Shown here piece by piece: positions 34,449 through 45,791 of a DNA stretch of 64,000 bases. This DNA comes from Trichosphaerium sp. ATCC 40318 (taxonomy: Eukaryota > Discosea > Flabellinia > Trichosidae). The translations under genes and the position numbers were made by a program. Positions within the stretch are counted from its first letter, which is position 1. The number at the start of each line of letters is the position of its first letter. The stretch lies in the NCBI GenBank assembly GCA_038496445.1, contig JALMLS010000507.1:715601-779600 (forward strand), in the 5' to 3' direction. The notes below the pieces were generated by a model, which saw nothing but the letters and a program-made list of their open reading frames with translations, did not search any database and had not been told where the DNA came from.

Positions 34449-35492
34449 TGCAGCAAAGTATTTTTCTATATTAATCAACGCGGACAAATTTGTGAACATC
34501 CCGTTCAGAAAACAAACGTTCAAGTAAGCGTTTTGTCTTTCCACGTATGTGCGTCAGTCTTTGCTTCGACAAGAATTGGAAGGCGATACTTGCAAAGTTT
34601 TTCTCCCGCAACGATGACCCATTTTGCCCAAACTGTCAAATAGGCGTCTTACGCAAGTCAAAAAAGCGTCAACCCTCGATATTAGGCAACACTTACTACT
34701 GGAGCGTAGTGTTGGAGTATGTGGAATTACAGTCCATACAATTGGCGTACGCACTGACATTTATTCTCAAATAACGTTATGTAGCCCCTCAAAGCTGTTA
34801 TCACCCTCCACAGGCGTATTACGCGCAATATAATTCTCCAAATGGTAGAAAACGCAAAGCCATAGCACAACCTCCTCCAATTCATCCTGGTTGGCAAGGA
34901 AGTCATCAAATGGGTTTCCAGTCTCAAAAACTAGCTGGCAAGCACAAGAATCACGTTCAATCAGTTAGCGCGTATTATCAGCCCACGCAACCGCAAGACG
35001 CTGCGCCAGTACCACAAACGGCTAAAAAACAAAAAACGTCGTATATAACCCAACAGGCAGTTTCTACGCCCACTGACGCTCAAACGAACGACATGCAAGA
35101 AGAACTTCAATTTAACGAAGAATTAGTAGCAAGATTCGCAAAAACGAAATTAAGACGTCAAGAACGTACGTAAAATATTCTTGTATTCCCTCCGTCCGTT
35201 AATAGTTGTATCAAGGAGAACGTAAACGTAAAATTGAAATGAAAAAAGAAGCAAGGGCTCTAACCAAAAGAGGACGCTTTGTGAAGGCGAACGAAATACT
35301 AGAAGTAGATGAAGACAGCGTAGGCTACGGGTACAATATAAGAAAGATGCAATGATAAAGTTTAACCGGTTTTTTTTTAGATCACATTCGGGTGCAATTA
35401 AAAAAATTGAAGATTCATTAGACAAGGACTTTAACAGCTTGTGTAAAAAACTAAAGCCAAGTGTATGGCCTGCACTATCTCTATCAGTTTAA
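34449..35492 (+). CDS. Unassigned protein with a possible Cys-rich finger and basic coiled tail
   Basis: No start codon was found; the first exon may begin within the 40 bases after the CtlX start, or an upstream micro-exon is missed. Exons read INQRGQICEHPVQKTNVQ, then NWKAILAKFFSRND and DPFCPNCQIGVLRKSKK, a possible zinc-ribbon-like element (C...H...CPNC). A Gln/Pro-rich stretch follows (IAQPPPIHPGWQGSHQMGFQ). The next part is charged and helical (ELVARFAKTKLRRQE, then ERKRKIEMKKEARALTKRG). The end is KKLKPSVWPALSLSV at 35492. I do not recognise the family. A nuclear, nucleic-acid-binding role is a guess from composition only. Confidence 0.4.
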
Positions 35493-37808
35493 TAGCTTGT
35501 TTAAACTCCACAAACAATTGAGCCACGCGATAATATTCGGCGTGGTTTAGAAAAAACAGAAATGAGTCAGGATAGTCGAAAAGAGATGAAGAATGTACAG
35601 AAGTTTTAATGAAGAAATAACGGAAGCATATAAGAACAACGAAAGCCATCCTATTACTGACATAAATTGTATATTACAACTACTCAGTCTATTATTTTGG
35701 TTTGCAATTAATTGTTGTACTCTTTGGTAGGAGAAAAAAAAAAGAGGATCATCACTCACACGGAATGTCGGTACGTTGAGGTCCGTTTCAACGGTAGTGG
35801 GGTTTTGTAACGCACCCGTGCAGAGTAACTTTGAAGCCTTCCCTTAGCGACTCATAGCTCTTATGAATTCCATTACGACGCGATCGCCCTCACACCGTAA
35901 CACAATTGCACGCCTTCTACTACAGGATTCCGTCCCGCTGGCGGTTGTGGAATTGGATAATGCTACCCAACTTCCACACTAACAAAAAAATCGAAAATCC
36001 TTTTATAGTTGGATATTTTGATCAAAAATAAATTGTGGTATACAATGTTTTGCTCAAAACGCGATCAAATAGCGTCTAAGCGGTACTATACGTGCGTTGG
36101 AAGGTAGTGGGGAGCGATACGAGGATTTCTAAAACTCATTTAATTGTGTGAAGTATTGTAGTATTCGGATCTTCTGAACTTTCTTGAAACTTACTCTAGA
36201 TCACTAGAAAGCACCTTATAATATTCTCTACACTACTTTGCACGTATTTAGGATTAGTATTAGGATGCTGTGGCAACGGAAATCATTGAAATTTCAGACT
36301 TGTGATTTAACTAAAAAAGAAAGCCTGTTTTGCAAGCATTTACTAATCGTGTACGATCGTTTATATCGCTGGTACGTACTGATAGGTCGTGCTATATGTA
36401 ATATAGTGCTATTTTTAAACAATTCTTTTCACACAAATACGCCAACCAGGGTGGTGCGCATTATTGAGACCACGCTCAGCATATTTAACACAGATGGAAT
36501 TGCATAAAACCAAAATCAGCTTATTATCGATGTAGAAACCGAGCCTAATACCGGTTACAAAGCCTATTAGTTTTCTTGGTGCGTTCAATATTGTGCATCA
36601 TCGCTAGTAGGTCTACGAACCGGTGAGCCGAGGAACAAGGACTGCGGAAAACTCTTCATACGGACAAAACCAATGTTCTTTAGTTCCCAGTATTAAAGCG
36701 TTTCCTAAGCAGTTTTGAAAGACATTTTGGATGACTTGAGTAGCTAGTCTTACCTAAAGCTATCAGATGCAATTTCAGGCGTCCCTGAAGCGTCCAATGC
36801 AGTTCAAGTGTCATTTACGCACCTTTTGTTGTTCTCTACAAAATGCAACCAAAGGTAAAATCGATGGCGGGAATAGTTTCTCGATAAGACACATAGTCGT
36901 GAGTGTGTGCCTGGTATTGATTACATCTTTCTCTCACTCTGGTCCTCACGCTAAAAATACACGTGAAATTAAAACCACTGACTGATACCATATTTACGTG
37001 GAGAAAAGCTCACTATGTTGATATTTCCAGGATCGTTAGCTTCCTTCTTGGCATGTAACCCGAGGGCATCGCGCAGCTCCTAACGCCACGAATAGGAAAG
37101 CACGCCTAGAAATAGAACTTATTACAGCTACGCAGCTGATGGGGGCCTTAACACTGTATTTTAGACGCAAAGTCAGCGGACTAGAATTGAACATGGCAAC
37201 GAATTCTGTTTCTATGCAATTTGTTGCGCGTAGAAGTATTGAAAGCGCAACAGATATTACATTTAGTACAAAATAAGCGTCATAAACACAAATCGCAACT
37301 GCTTGCAAACGCGACGCAAAACTCTACAAGAACTACCCAAAGCGCTTAGATAATTGAACATCTTTTTCACCCATGCTTCAAGTGTTGACTTCTTTACAGT
37401 AACCTTTACAGTACCAGACATGCTAATGTAGCGCTGTGTTTGTCACCTCAGACACCAACCATAGTGATAGAGTTAGCTTGACTTGGTGGCTAATTGCAGT
37501 ATAGTATTGTTTTGTGATGAAGTGGCAGACGTAGTAATGTTCTTCTCTTCCGGGTGTCTTCATCACCAAAGATTATGTAGAAACCAAGAGTGCTTCCTTT
37601 CTCGACCTGACATATAACTCAAATAAATCCACGAAGTACACAATCACAAACTGAATGCTAAAAGATGGTCAAGTTACTCTACATGTTCAAACTTTTTCTG
37701 AAACAAAAACGTCACGTGCTCACTACAATGCCTTTTTTGACTGACTTACACAAACACTTCAACAAAACTACCCAACGCGTACAGTTTAGATATTCCTTCA
37801 CCTAAATC
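35493..37808. other. 2.3-kb stretch without a confident gene
   Basis: The region has several open frames of 60-90 codons but no recognised domain. The 35,770-35,980 segment is more GC-balanced than its surroundings; its minus strand is open for about 40 codons, then blocked by one TAA. At 37,046-37,276 the plus strand is open (VSGLELNMATNSVSMQFVAR) but has no clear start. A hydrophobic minus-strand frame covers the same bases. It may hold small genes with several introns, decayed genes or non-coding RNA. Confidence 0.3.
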
Positions 37809-39079
37809 ATGTCTAACAACGCGCTGCCACCCTTTTCTATGCGCGGTAGTCGGTTTCCGCAAGAAACGTACCTGGGGCGTGTTAAATCGTTCCTTCACGT
37901 TGTAGACCCTCGCACACTTGCACCAAAGCTCTTTTTTGGCCGATCTCTTGAAGAGAGCATAACTCTTTTGAAACAGTTTCAAAATGGAACGATAAGCGAT
38001 AAAATAACGAATGCAGAACTATGGGAGGCTAAAAAAATAAAGGATGCAGCAATACATCCTGACACCGGTAACGTCGTGCCAATGCCATTCCGGTACGCGC
38101 AAAACGTTTAAAAACGCAGCACTAACGCAAGAAAGGATGTCTGGGTTTATTCCATTTGGTACACCAATTGTGGTGCGTTATAATTCTCCTTGACACGTAT
38201 ATTAATCGTAAAGGTTGGCATGCTCCTGCCAGGACCAACTACGCTCCAAACAATAATGTGGCAAACTCTAAATCAAAGCCACAATGCTTGTATCAATTAC
38301 TGTAACGGCAACGCTACGCACCCCGCACCCACGCACACTGTGGTGCAATCGTACTTTGGTACGTATTATTGAATTGAACATCAAATGACATTTCTAGCTG
38401 CCGTTTTCGCTGCTGTAGCGATCGCTGTGTCGCTAAATAAGGGAATAGCCGCCGCAAGCAAGTACGTTGGACACTTCTTTCTTAAATTACAGGATGATTT
38501 TAATGTCGTAACACCTTTGTAGACTACCACAAACAACACGGTTTTTTATTCAACGCTTCGTTCCATTTCCAGCGGTTTCACTATCAGGCGTATTGAACGT
38601 TCTACTCATGCGTAAACACGAATTTAACGATGGGATTGATGTAACAGACGAGGTGGGTAACGTTGTAGGCACTTCAAAGATAGCAGCGCGCCAAGCTCTG
38701 TTCGAAACGTCATTATCAAGGTACGACATTTTGACACGACCCTTTCCGCAATAAGCTTGATATAAATAGCCCTGACATGTTCTAGAATAATTTTACCGGC
38801 TCCTGTGCTAATCTGTTCACCTGTTATAATCACACTAGGCGAGAAGTTTTTGCCTATTTTTAAACGATTTCCTATCATTTGTCAAGGCATTGTAGTGATA
38901 TCCATGTTCAGTTGCGCATTACCTTGCGCTATTGCGCTATTTCCACAACGTTCAATGATGAACGGCGTAGTAAGTAATTTTAGTACATTACGTAGTTTAT
39001 TAGATAAAATTGACGTGTTTAGGATATGGAACCTGAATTCCACAAGCACGACAACTTGTATTTTAATAAAGGGCTTTGA
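37809..39079 (+). CDS. Sideroflexin-family mitochondrial transporter
   Basis: Start [13 protein letters not shown] at 37809. The family N-terminus is clear: [58 protein letters not shown] and [12 protein letters not shown]. Then come [10 protein letters not shown], the exon [20 protein letters not shown] (family NxxxNYxN form), [20 protein letters not shown] and further membrane helices near 38,770-39,000. The last exon gives [18 protein letters not shown], the conserved sideroflexin end. Sideroflexins are inner mitochondrial membrane carriers; SFXN1 moves serine for one-carbon metabolism. The substrate here is not known. Stop TGA 39077-39079. Confidence 0.9.
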
Positions 39080-39311
39080 GGGCTTTTATGCTTCCAGACA
39101 ATATCAATTTTGATGTTACGTGCAGTAACGAATCTATTTATCTTCCACGTACCACAAGTCAACTAGAGTTTCGCTTGCTACACTTGACGTATTTAGCTCC
39201 GCCGCTGTCTTTGCTTGGTACTAGCTTAACACGTTAAGACATTTTAAAGTTATATTTAAACTTCAAGGAGTATTTTTATTCTACCACAACAAGATTGCAA
39301 CACGTTAGATC

Positions 39312-40132
39312 ATGGATAAGATTCCTATTTTACGTAGAAGCGATTATTTTGGCTCTGAATCCGAACTGGTGACGCTTCGCGTCGAAGGGAGAGATATTTT
39401 TGCGCATAGCTTAGTTCTTACTATGTGGTCGCCTGTGTTTGGCTCTATGCTTAACACAGACATGAAAGAAGGGCAAAAAAAGGAAATAGTGCTTAAGGTG
39501 CCTAACCGCTATCTTTGTACACCTTTAACTCGTTGTAGGGCAAGTATTTTGACGATGTTTGCGAGCTAATAAAGCAAATGTACCCGCTTCCGCCACCAGT
39601 GACGCTTGACAATATTTTGGCGATTGCTCCACTGGCGCGTGAGTACATGATGATGCCTTTGGTGGAGATATGTGATTCATTTTTAGAAAACGCTTCACCA
39701 TCACCAGGTACGCTCCACGTGAGATTATCTAAGCTTCAGTTTTGGGAGTTTTTTTGACATGTACCTTTAGAAATCATGTTGGCAACTGATATGGCGGGTG
39801 AAGCATTGGAGCACCTCATAAATAATAGGTTCATACAATGGGCCGAAGAAAATATAGAGCTTGTACCCGAGATATGGCGTGCGCTTTCGCCTACAACGAG
39901 GCAAAAGTTGGTCAACTTTTTAGCAAAGCGCTCACCTGTAAAAAAAGAATATTTTCGATTCGCTAAAGAAAGAGTTGCCTCATCTGATGCCTTCTACGAC
40001 AAGCTAGCAGAGTTTGCTAGCTCCAAAGGTCTCATCAAAGTAGGTAGTTTGTACGACGACTCCACAATGATTGTCAAAATACCTTCCTTCGATGCTGCTT
40101 TTCACTTTGAGCCCTTTTTGGGTGAGCCATAA
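39312..40132 (+). CDS. BTB/POZ domain protein
   Basis: The start MDKIPILRRSDYFG is followed by a BTB fold: ELVTLRVEGRDIFAHSLVLT, SPVFGSMLNTDMKEGQKK, EIVLKV, then after an intron CELIKQMYPLPPPVT and LAREYMMMPLVEICDSFL. The C-terminal part (MLATDMAGEALEHLINNRF, IWRALSPTTRQKLVNFLAK) is a BACK-like helical region. A short tail ends FEPFLGEP. About 240 residues. BTB proteins often serve as cullin-3 substrate adaptors; no other interaction domain is seen, so the target is unknown. Confidence 0.8.
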
Positions 40133-40693
40133 TAGGCTAAGTAAACCCACACTGTGAACCACTATGTAATAAAAAGTTGTACCAGCGCTTTTGTCTGTTT
40201 GTCTATCCTTACGCTATTTCTCTATTTGTGGACCGCAGACTACAACTTTGCTTCGCTGCTATGAAATAGCTTCACCAAAGCGGATGCGGTCAGTCTGTAC
40301 TCCTTTCGTTGCTTTTGGGTGTTGCACTTTGAAGTTTTTTGAAGTGGACGCCAATAGCTAGTTTTTTGCTTGGCAGCACGAACATTTTGGCCGTAGAACG
40401 GAATTCTTTATCGGTGGCTGAATCCCTTGTTACGAAGAGGAGCTTGCCAAAGTGTTGGGTCTGGGTAAACTACAATTTTTTTCACGTGAAAAAATGGTTT
40501 TCATGAGACCACCCAATGTATATGTACAACGCGTTCATACATGATTGAGATTATGTAGCAGAATGTGTCGCAATATCTGTAGACTGTAAATTTTCAGTGC
40601 AAGTATTTATTCAGTTTTTTTATCGAAAAAAAATACAAGAGGTTTGCAATCACGGAACACTACAAGCAACTTCGAGATTCTGCCACGTTCGAA
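40133..40693. other. Intergenic, putative promoter of the bHLH-zip gene
   Basis: About 560 bases with no open frame of note. Near 40,480 lies a larger palindrome, TTTTTTTCACGTGAAAAAA, with an E-box core. This is the longest perfectly symmetric CACGTG site I saw. It lies about 200 bases upstream of a bHLH-zip gene, so autoregulation is conceivable. Confidence 0.4.
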
Positions 40694-41752
40694 ATGCAGG
40701 AGGACGTGCTGCTATGGGGAGATGAAAACTTACTCTCCGACACAACAGGGGACGAAAGGACATACTCTAACCCTTCTTCGCCTACAACTAAAAGAATGGA
40801 GTATGGCGATACATCTCCTATCGAAATTACAGATGCATTACCCGATGACCGTTTTTCGCAAAGCAATATGGCCCCACCGCTCAGCATTAACTTTGCTGGA
40901 GATACAGGGAGCCAAACTCACGCTCCTCCAAGTCCAGTTCGAGTACACGCAGAACACCAGCGTGCGGCTTTAAATTCAAAGTACGTTTTATGTTTTAAAC
41001 GTAACACAACCCAAAAACGACAATTGAAGCAGTTTTATAAAAAAGTGTTCGTTTGGTTTATGCTAATTTCAGCCACAGCAAAAAACGAACTGCTTCTGGT
41101 AGATCCAAGTCCACACAACCTAAAAAGAAGGCACGAGTAAACAAATCAACAGTTTCTGAAGAAAAGCGACGAAAGCGAGTAAAACTGCTTGAAACGGAGT
41201 TACAGAACATGTTACAAGAGTACAATATTTGCAATGACGGAAAGCGAGTTACACAAGAAAGTCGCATCAAAAGTGCTATTGACCATATTCGCGATTTGCG
41301 CCAAAAGTTAGAGGCTCTACGACACGAAAATGAGTTACTACGGGCACAACAAGGGTTTAACGGGCCAACACACAACGTATCACAGCAAGTCTTACAACAA
41401 ATGCCTCCTGCTATGTTGCACCATCCACACCTCATCCCGGAACCATTTATGACCATGGGTACAGAGCCATTACCAATAAACCAACTACGTATGTCTCATG
41501 GCACTCTCCCAATGCCTGGTGATTTGCAACAACAACACGATATGGGTTCGCTCCCGTTCAATGGCTTGATGCTCGATCCAAGTTTGGGCACGGGCATCAC
41601 GGCCATCAAACAACAAAATCCCCAACAGCTTCTACACCTCCAGCGTTTACCCGCTTCACAAAGTAACATTACATGGTCTTCACGCCCTCTCTTTGCGTTT
41701 ATGGTACGCACTTGTTTGTTTTTGTCTTTTTCATATTTTCCAGAAACATTAA
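40694..41752 (+). CDS. bHLH-leucine zipper transcription factor
   Basis: The start MQEDVLLWGDENLLSD (40694) leads a Ser/Pro/acidic N-terminal region. After one intron comes a basic, Lys/Arg-rich stretch (KKRTASGRSKSTQPKKKARV). A basic-helix I segment follows (VSEEKRRKRVKLLETELQNM), then a loop, helix II RVTQESRIKSAIDHIRDL and a zipper extension KLEALRHENELLRAQQ. The remainder is Gln/Pro/Met-rich, probably an activation region. A last GTACG...CAG intron changes the end to FAFMKH at 41752. The basic region lacks the perfect His-Glu-Arg of classical E-box binders but has Glu and Arg (SEEKRRKR), so E-box binding is plausible and not proven. Confidence 0.72.
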
Positions 41753-41874
41753 ATTAAAACGGAAGAAACGTTCAATTCCTGTGTGGATTTCGGTTTTTTT
41801 CTTTCACTAATTCCCAGTTTCCTCCCTTACGATATTACTAGGTGTTTTTGATCATATTCCCAACTTGTATATTC

Positions 41875-43268
41875 ATGGGCGGACGATACGCTCTACCTGG
41901 GCAACAGGTACTTTTTTTCGGGTTTTTTGGGTTTTGCCGTTTTTACATATTCTAAATCATCTTTGTAGGGTCTTAATGTTGGTGTACACTTTGGTCGTAG
42001 CCTTCAAGGCGTAGAAAGAAATGACTACGTTCTTAGTCATATAGATTCTTTACCAGTTCGCAAATTGGACTCTCTGGTATTACATTACTACAATCTCACT
42101 AAACTTGGCGAAACCTACCCATTTACTGGACTTTCAATTTTCCCAGCTAGTGTTACAATGCAACCTGGAAGTGTTTGCAACCCTGAAGTGTACGACTACT
42201 TTCTTTTTATTATTGACAATTATTGATTTTGTTCTGCAGGCAATGTATGTGGCCTTTTGAATGTGTAAAGGGTCAGTGTATCTTCCCACAGGAAGGCAAT
42301 GACTGCTCAGATAATAATGATTGTGGTTTTTGGATGGGATGTATCAATAAGCGATGCCAGGAATACCACTTTGCCGGTGAATCTTGCCTTGGTGACGACC
42401 AAGTACGTTGTGCCACGTCATTTTTTTTATTCCCAATTAGTCACATTAAGAAAAATACTGACGTTTGCTATTTTTAGTGTTATTCTGGCACATGTTCTTC
42501 TGATAAAACATGTACTGGATCTGTACTGGGAGCAACATGCAACCCTGACTCCAAGAATCAGTGCGGCATGGGTTTGTACTGTTCTAAATCTAAGGCAAGT
42601 TGGGTGCTTTGGTTTTATTGGCGCTAATGTTGCATCAGGGAGAGTGCGTGGAGCGTGTTGATCCTGGCGAACCGTGCTTGGACTTCTCTGAAGAGAGTTA
42701 CTCAAACTATTTGAGTACTTGTAATTCTCCTGGCCTTTGTAATAAGATTTCCGGTACATTTGAAAGTCTAATTTCTTTTTTATTGACTGTTTTTTCAGGT
42801 AAATGTGAAGTTGTCTTTGCTCAACCTGAAGGTGGCAGTTGTGGCGATGTTTTGCATTGCCAATCTCCTCTTGATTGCACTAAAGGCGTTTGTAGAATGC
42901 CTTTAAAGACTTGTAACGAGACACATGGGTACGTCAACGAAAGGTAGCACGTCCAATACTTACAGTATATTTTAGTTGTGGACTTCCTGGCATGTGCGTA
43001 AAGGGTGAGTGTGCTACATACCAAAACCCTGAAGGATGCCAAAATGAACTTCAAGAGTGGCGAGAATGTCTAGCTGAGAACAAATGCTATACAAGGCATA
43101 GTTACAGTTGGTCAGGTATGTACTTTTACATTTAGAAAACCAAAATTTACCCCTTGATTAGGTTGCTCTGCAGTTCGCTGTAAAGCTCAAGAACGTAAAT
43201 TGGAATGTTGCTTTAAGCACGGTTATAATATTCCAATCAGAAAGGGAACTATATGCGTAGCCCGTTAG
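41875..43268 (+). CDS. Cys-rich, probably extracellular repeat protein
   Basis: An N-terminal segment (MGGRYALPGQQ, then GLNVGVHFGRSLQGVERNDY) precedes a Cys-rich part of about 330 residues. Its EGF/dickkopf-like spacing repeats: CMWPFECVKGQCIFPQEGND, CGFWMGCINKRC, GESCLGDDQCYSG, CGMGLYCSKSKGECV, CGDVLHCQSPLDCTKGVC. It ends CCFKHGYNIPIRKGTICVAR at 43268. Similar Cys-rich surface proteins occur in amoebae. No signal peptide is visible at the chosen ATG, so an upstream coding exon is probably missing. Introns with GTACG donors separate the Cys modules. The function is not known; an adhesion or cell-surface role is inference. Confidence 0.6.
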
Positions 43269-43405
43269 GGTTCCTTTCTGTGGAATTTTTTTTAAAAGTG
43301 TGACTTGCGTTGTAACGCAATGTAAACTACTTTACCTTTTTGGGTGGAGCAGTGCTTACGAGCACTTTGTATATTATGTGCTGTTCAAGATAATAAATTG
43401 TTGTT

Positions 43406-45707
43406 ATGTTGAAAAGTAAAGAGGAGAAACAGTTTGATCCCAAGTTTTACCTGGTAAAAAATCGTTTAGTTAACAATATGGCGCATGTTCGCACTTGGGA
43501 TCAGACTAGAGTTATTAATTGGGTTATAGATAACGGTTTGGGGCCATGTTTTGATGCGTTTATAAATGCACAAGTTGATGGCAAAAAATTAGTTGCTCTA
43601 GACCGTGAAAAGATAGTAGCGATGGGAATAACCGATGAAACAGCGATTTTAACGCTGCTTTTCAGTATTGAACAGTTGGGCGTTAAGGATATTCCTGAAC
43701 CTCTTGATATGGACTTCTCACGCGTCCCTGCAGTTGCTCCATACCATCGCATTAATAATTCATCGTGTTCATACTGTCGTTCAGGCTCAAACCCTTTATA
43801 TGGTACCTAGCGCGTACGGTTAAGCCTAATTTGACATTTAGGGGTTGATGCACGCCGGCTATTACCAAAAACATTTGAGGATTTGTTGAATCACGGTAAG
43901 TGTCACAATTCTGTTTGTGCTTAGTAAAAGGCAGGATGGACACGCGCTGGGACGTACTTGTACCACCCAATCCTGAAAACTAGTTGTTGCCCACATTATC
44001 AACTACGTGTACGGTGTAGAGATTTCAAGCCCTCACCATCGCAAAAACAGGCTATTTCCAAAATGAATAGGTATCTCAATGGTACTTTACACTAACTTAC
44101 GTACTTGTGCCCTAACTTGTTGCTCAGGAGCCAAGAAAGAACCGCTTAAAAAGCCACAAGAGAGCAAGCGACTTCCTAAGGCCAATGCTACCCGTGCAGC
44201 ATTGCAAGCCATAATTACAACCGCTCTTGAAAGTGCTATCGAAAAGGGTCTCATACCGAAAGTGGAAGGCGTTAAGGTTATACTGACATACAAGCTACAC
44301 AGCAAGACACACCTTATTTATAACGTCGATGACCCTCCTGACGTTCGATCACCACACGTGTTTCGTTGTCCCATAGGTAGCTATAAAGTGAAGTGTTGTA
44401 TCTTGTTAATCTTTTTTTCTAGCAATGACAATTGAAGCGAAAACTCGATCATCAGACTCTGCTTTGTCTCCTGACGACATTGAAACGCAAGCAGTTAAAT
44501 ATGCTAAAATTTTGATCACGTGCTTACCAAAAAATGATGTATTGGCAAGAGTTCAAGTTGAAGACCCAGCCTTCTTGCACTTTGTGTTTTCTGCAAGCTA
44601 CATCGAAAAGAATTTTCCTTTACCAAAGAAAGAACCTTTGAAGAAAGAGACTGGACCAAAAGTTCTTACCGCCAAAAAACGCGAACCCTACGTGCCCCGT
44701 AATGAAAAACCAGTTGAACACGTTCCCGATCATGTACTTAGAAAGGAATGGCATCAAGCAGCTTTTAGGGATGAAGCGTATCAGTTGTGGAGAAAATATC
44801 AACATAACATTCACAAAGAACCTGAAACGAAAACTCAACCCAAAAGTTATACAAGCTTTCTTTGTGACACACCGTTGCTGGCAAGTATTTTTCTTATAAA
44901 CAATGTTGTGGAATAACCAATAAGGGTAGTATGAGCCAGTTGATAGACGTCCAGATGATGTTCTACAAGTGGCTCTGGGCAGTTGGCATTGTCACTACTA
45001 CTTGGATGACAAGTTAGTGGCTGTAGCTGTTTGTACGTTTTTAACATTTTTCATACTGTTACACATCTGATATTAATGTAGTGGATGTCTTACCTACTTG
45101 CCTAAATTCAAAGTACTTCTTTTGGGACACAGATTATAAACACCTCAACCTCGGAATATACTCCGCTCAACAGGAAATAAACATGGTCAATGGGACTCAT
45201 GGCATGGAGTATTACTTTTTGGGTATGATCTAGAGTTAACTATCGTGGTGATAACTTTTTTTAAAATGTAGGATGGTACATACACACTAGTTTGAAGATG
45301 AACTACAAGTCGAAATTTAGGCCTGGAGAGCTCATGTGCCCAGACACTTATACATATGTTGACTTTAAAGATGTGAGACACGTTCTAGATGAAAAAGGCT
45401 ATGCTAGACTTGCACCAGAAGGGGTACGCTCTCAGAGAAGTTTCGGGCTTTTACCGACTGAGTTTGTCTTGTTTAGGTTCCAGAACCACAAGAAATTACA
45501 CTTGAGGATGTTAAAGATGTTCGTATATGTCTCCAAGGTGCTGTCTACCCAGCTAGCGCGTTACCTGCTCTTGCAGCGAATTATGGACTTGACAAGCTTA
45601 ACAGTTACCAAGAAGGACTTTTACAATTTGCACGATGTGCAGGATTGCCTCTAGCCCGCGAAATAATTGTGGTTTTGGATCGCTCAAGAGTAAACATAGG
45701 AATGTAA
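43406..45707 (+). CDS. ATE1: Arginyl-tRNA--protein transferase with N-terminal SAM domain
   Basis: ATE1 adds arginine to N-terminal Asp/Glu, marking proteins for the N-degron pathway. The first exon (MLKSKEEKQFDPKFYLVKN) holds a SAM domain: VRTWDQTRVINWVIDNGLGP, QVDGKKLVALDREKIVAM, ETAILTLLFSIEQLG. The same exon continues into the ATE N-terminal domain: SSCSYCRSG, then NHGWTRAGTYLYHP, KTSCCPHYQLRVRC and AISKMNRYLNG. CxxC and CC are the four cysteines that ligate an Fe-S cluster in ATE enzymes. The C-terminal GNAT-like part reads GSWHCHYYLDDKLVAVAVVD, LPTCLNSKYFFWDTDYKHLN, LGIYSAQQEINMV, YYFLGWYIHTSLKMNYKSKF and MCPDTYTYVDF. The CACG/GATGG junction near 43,895-43,934 is decisive: the acceptor GGCAG gives GWTRAG. 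A SAM-ATE1 fusion is unusual. Confidence 0.88.
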
Positions 45708-45791
45708 AAAGAATGTTTATTTTTGTAATTGTTATGACTCTGTTTGACTTTAGTTCTATTTATCTTCCCGCCAATCAGCTTATACTGCAGG

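Noticed and set aside
36233-36507. Plus-strand 89-codon frame in the gene-poor region
   Set aside because: No domain, no splice-compatible neighbours and biased composition; not listed as a gene.
43895-43983. A short SAM-only gene ending ...VPPNPEN at 43,983
   Set aside because: Using acceptor GGCAG instead gives GWTRAGTYLYHP, a conserved ATE1 segment, and continues in frame, so the SAM part belongs to ATE1.
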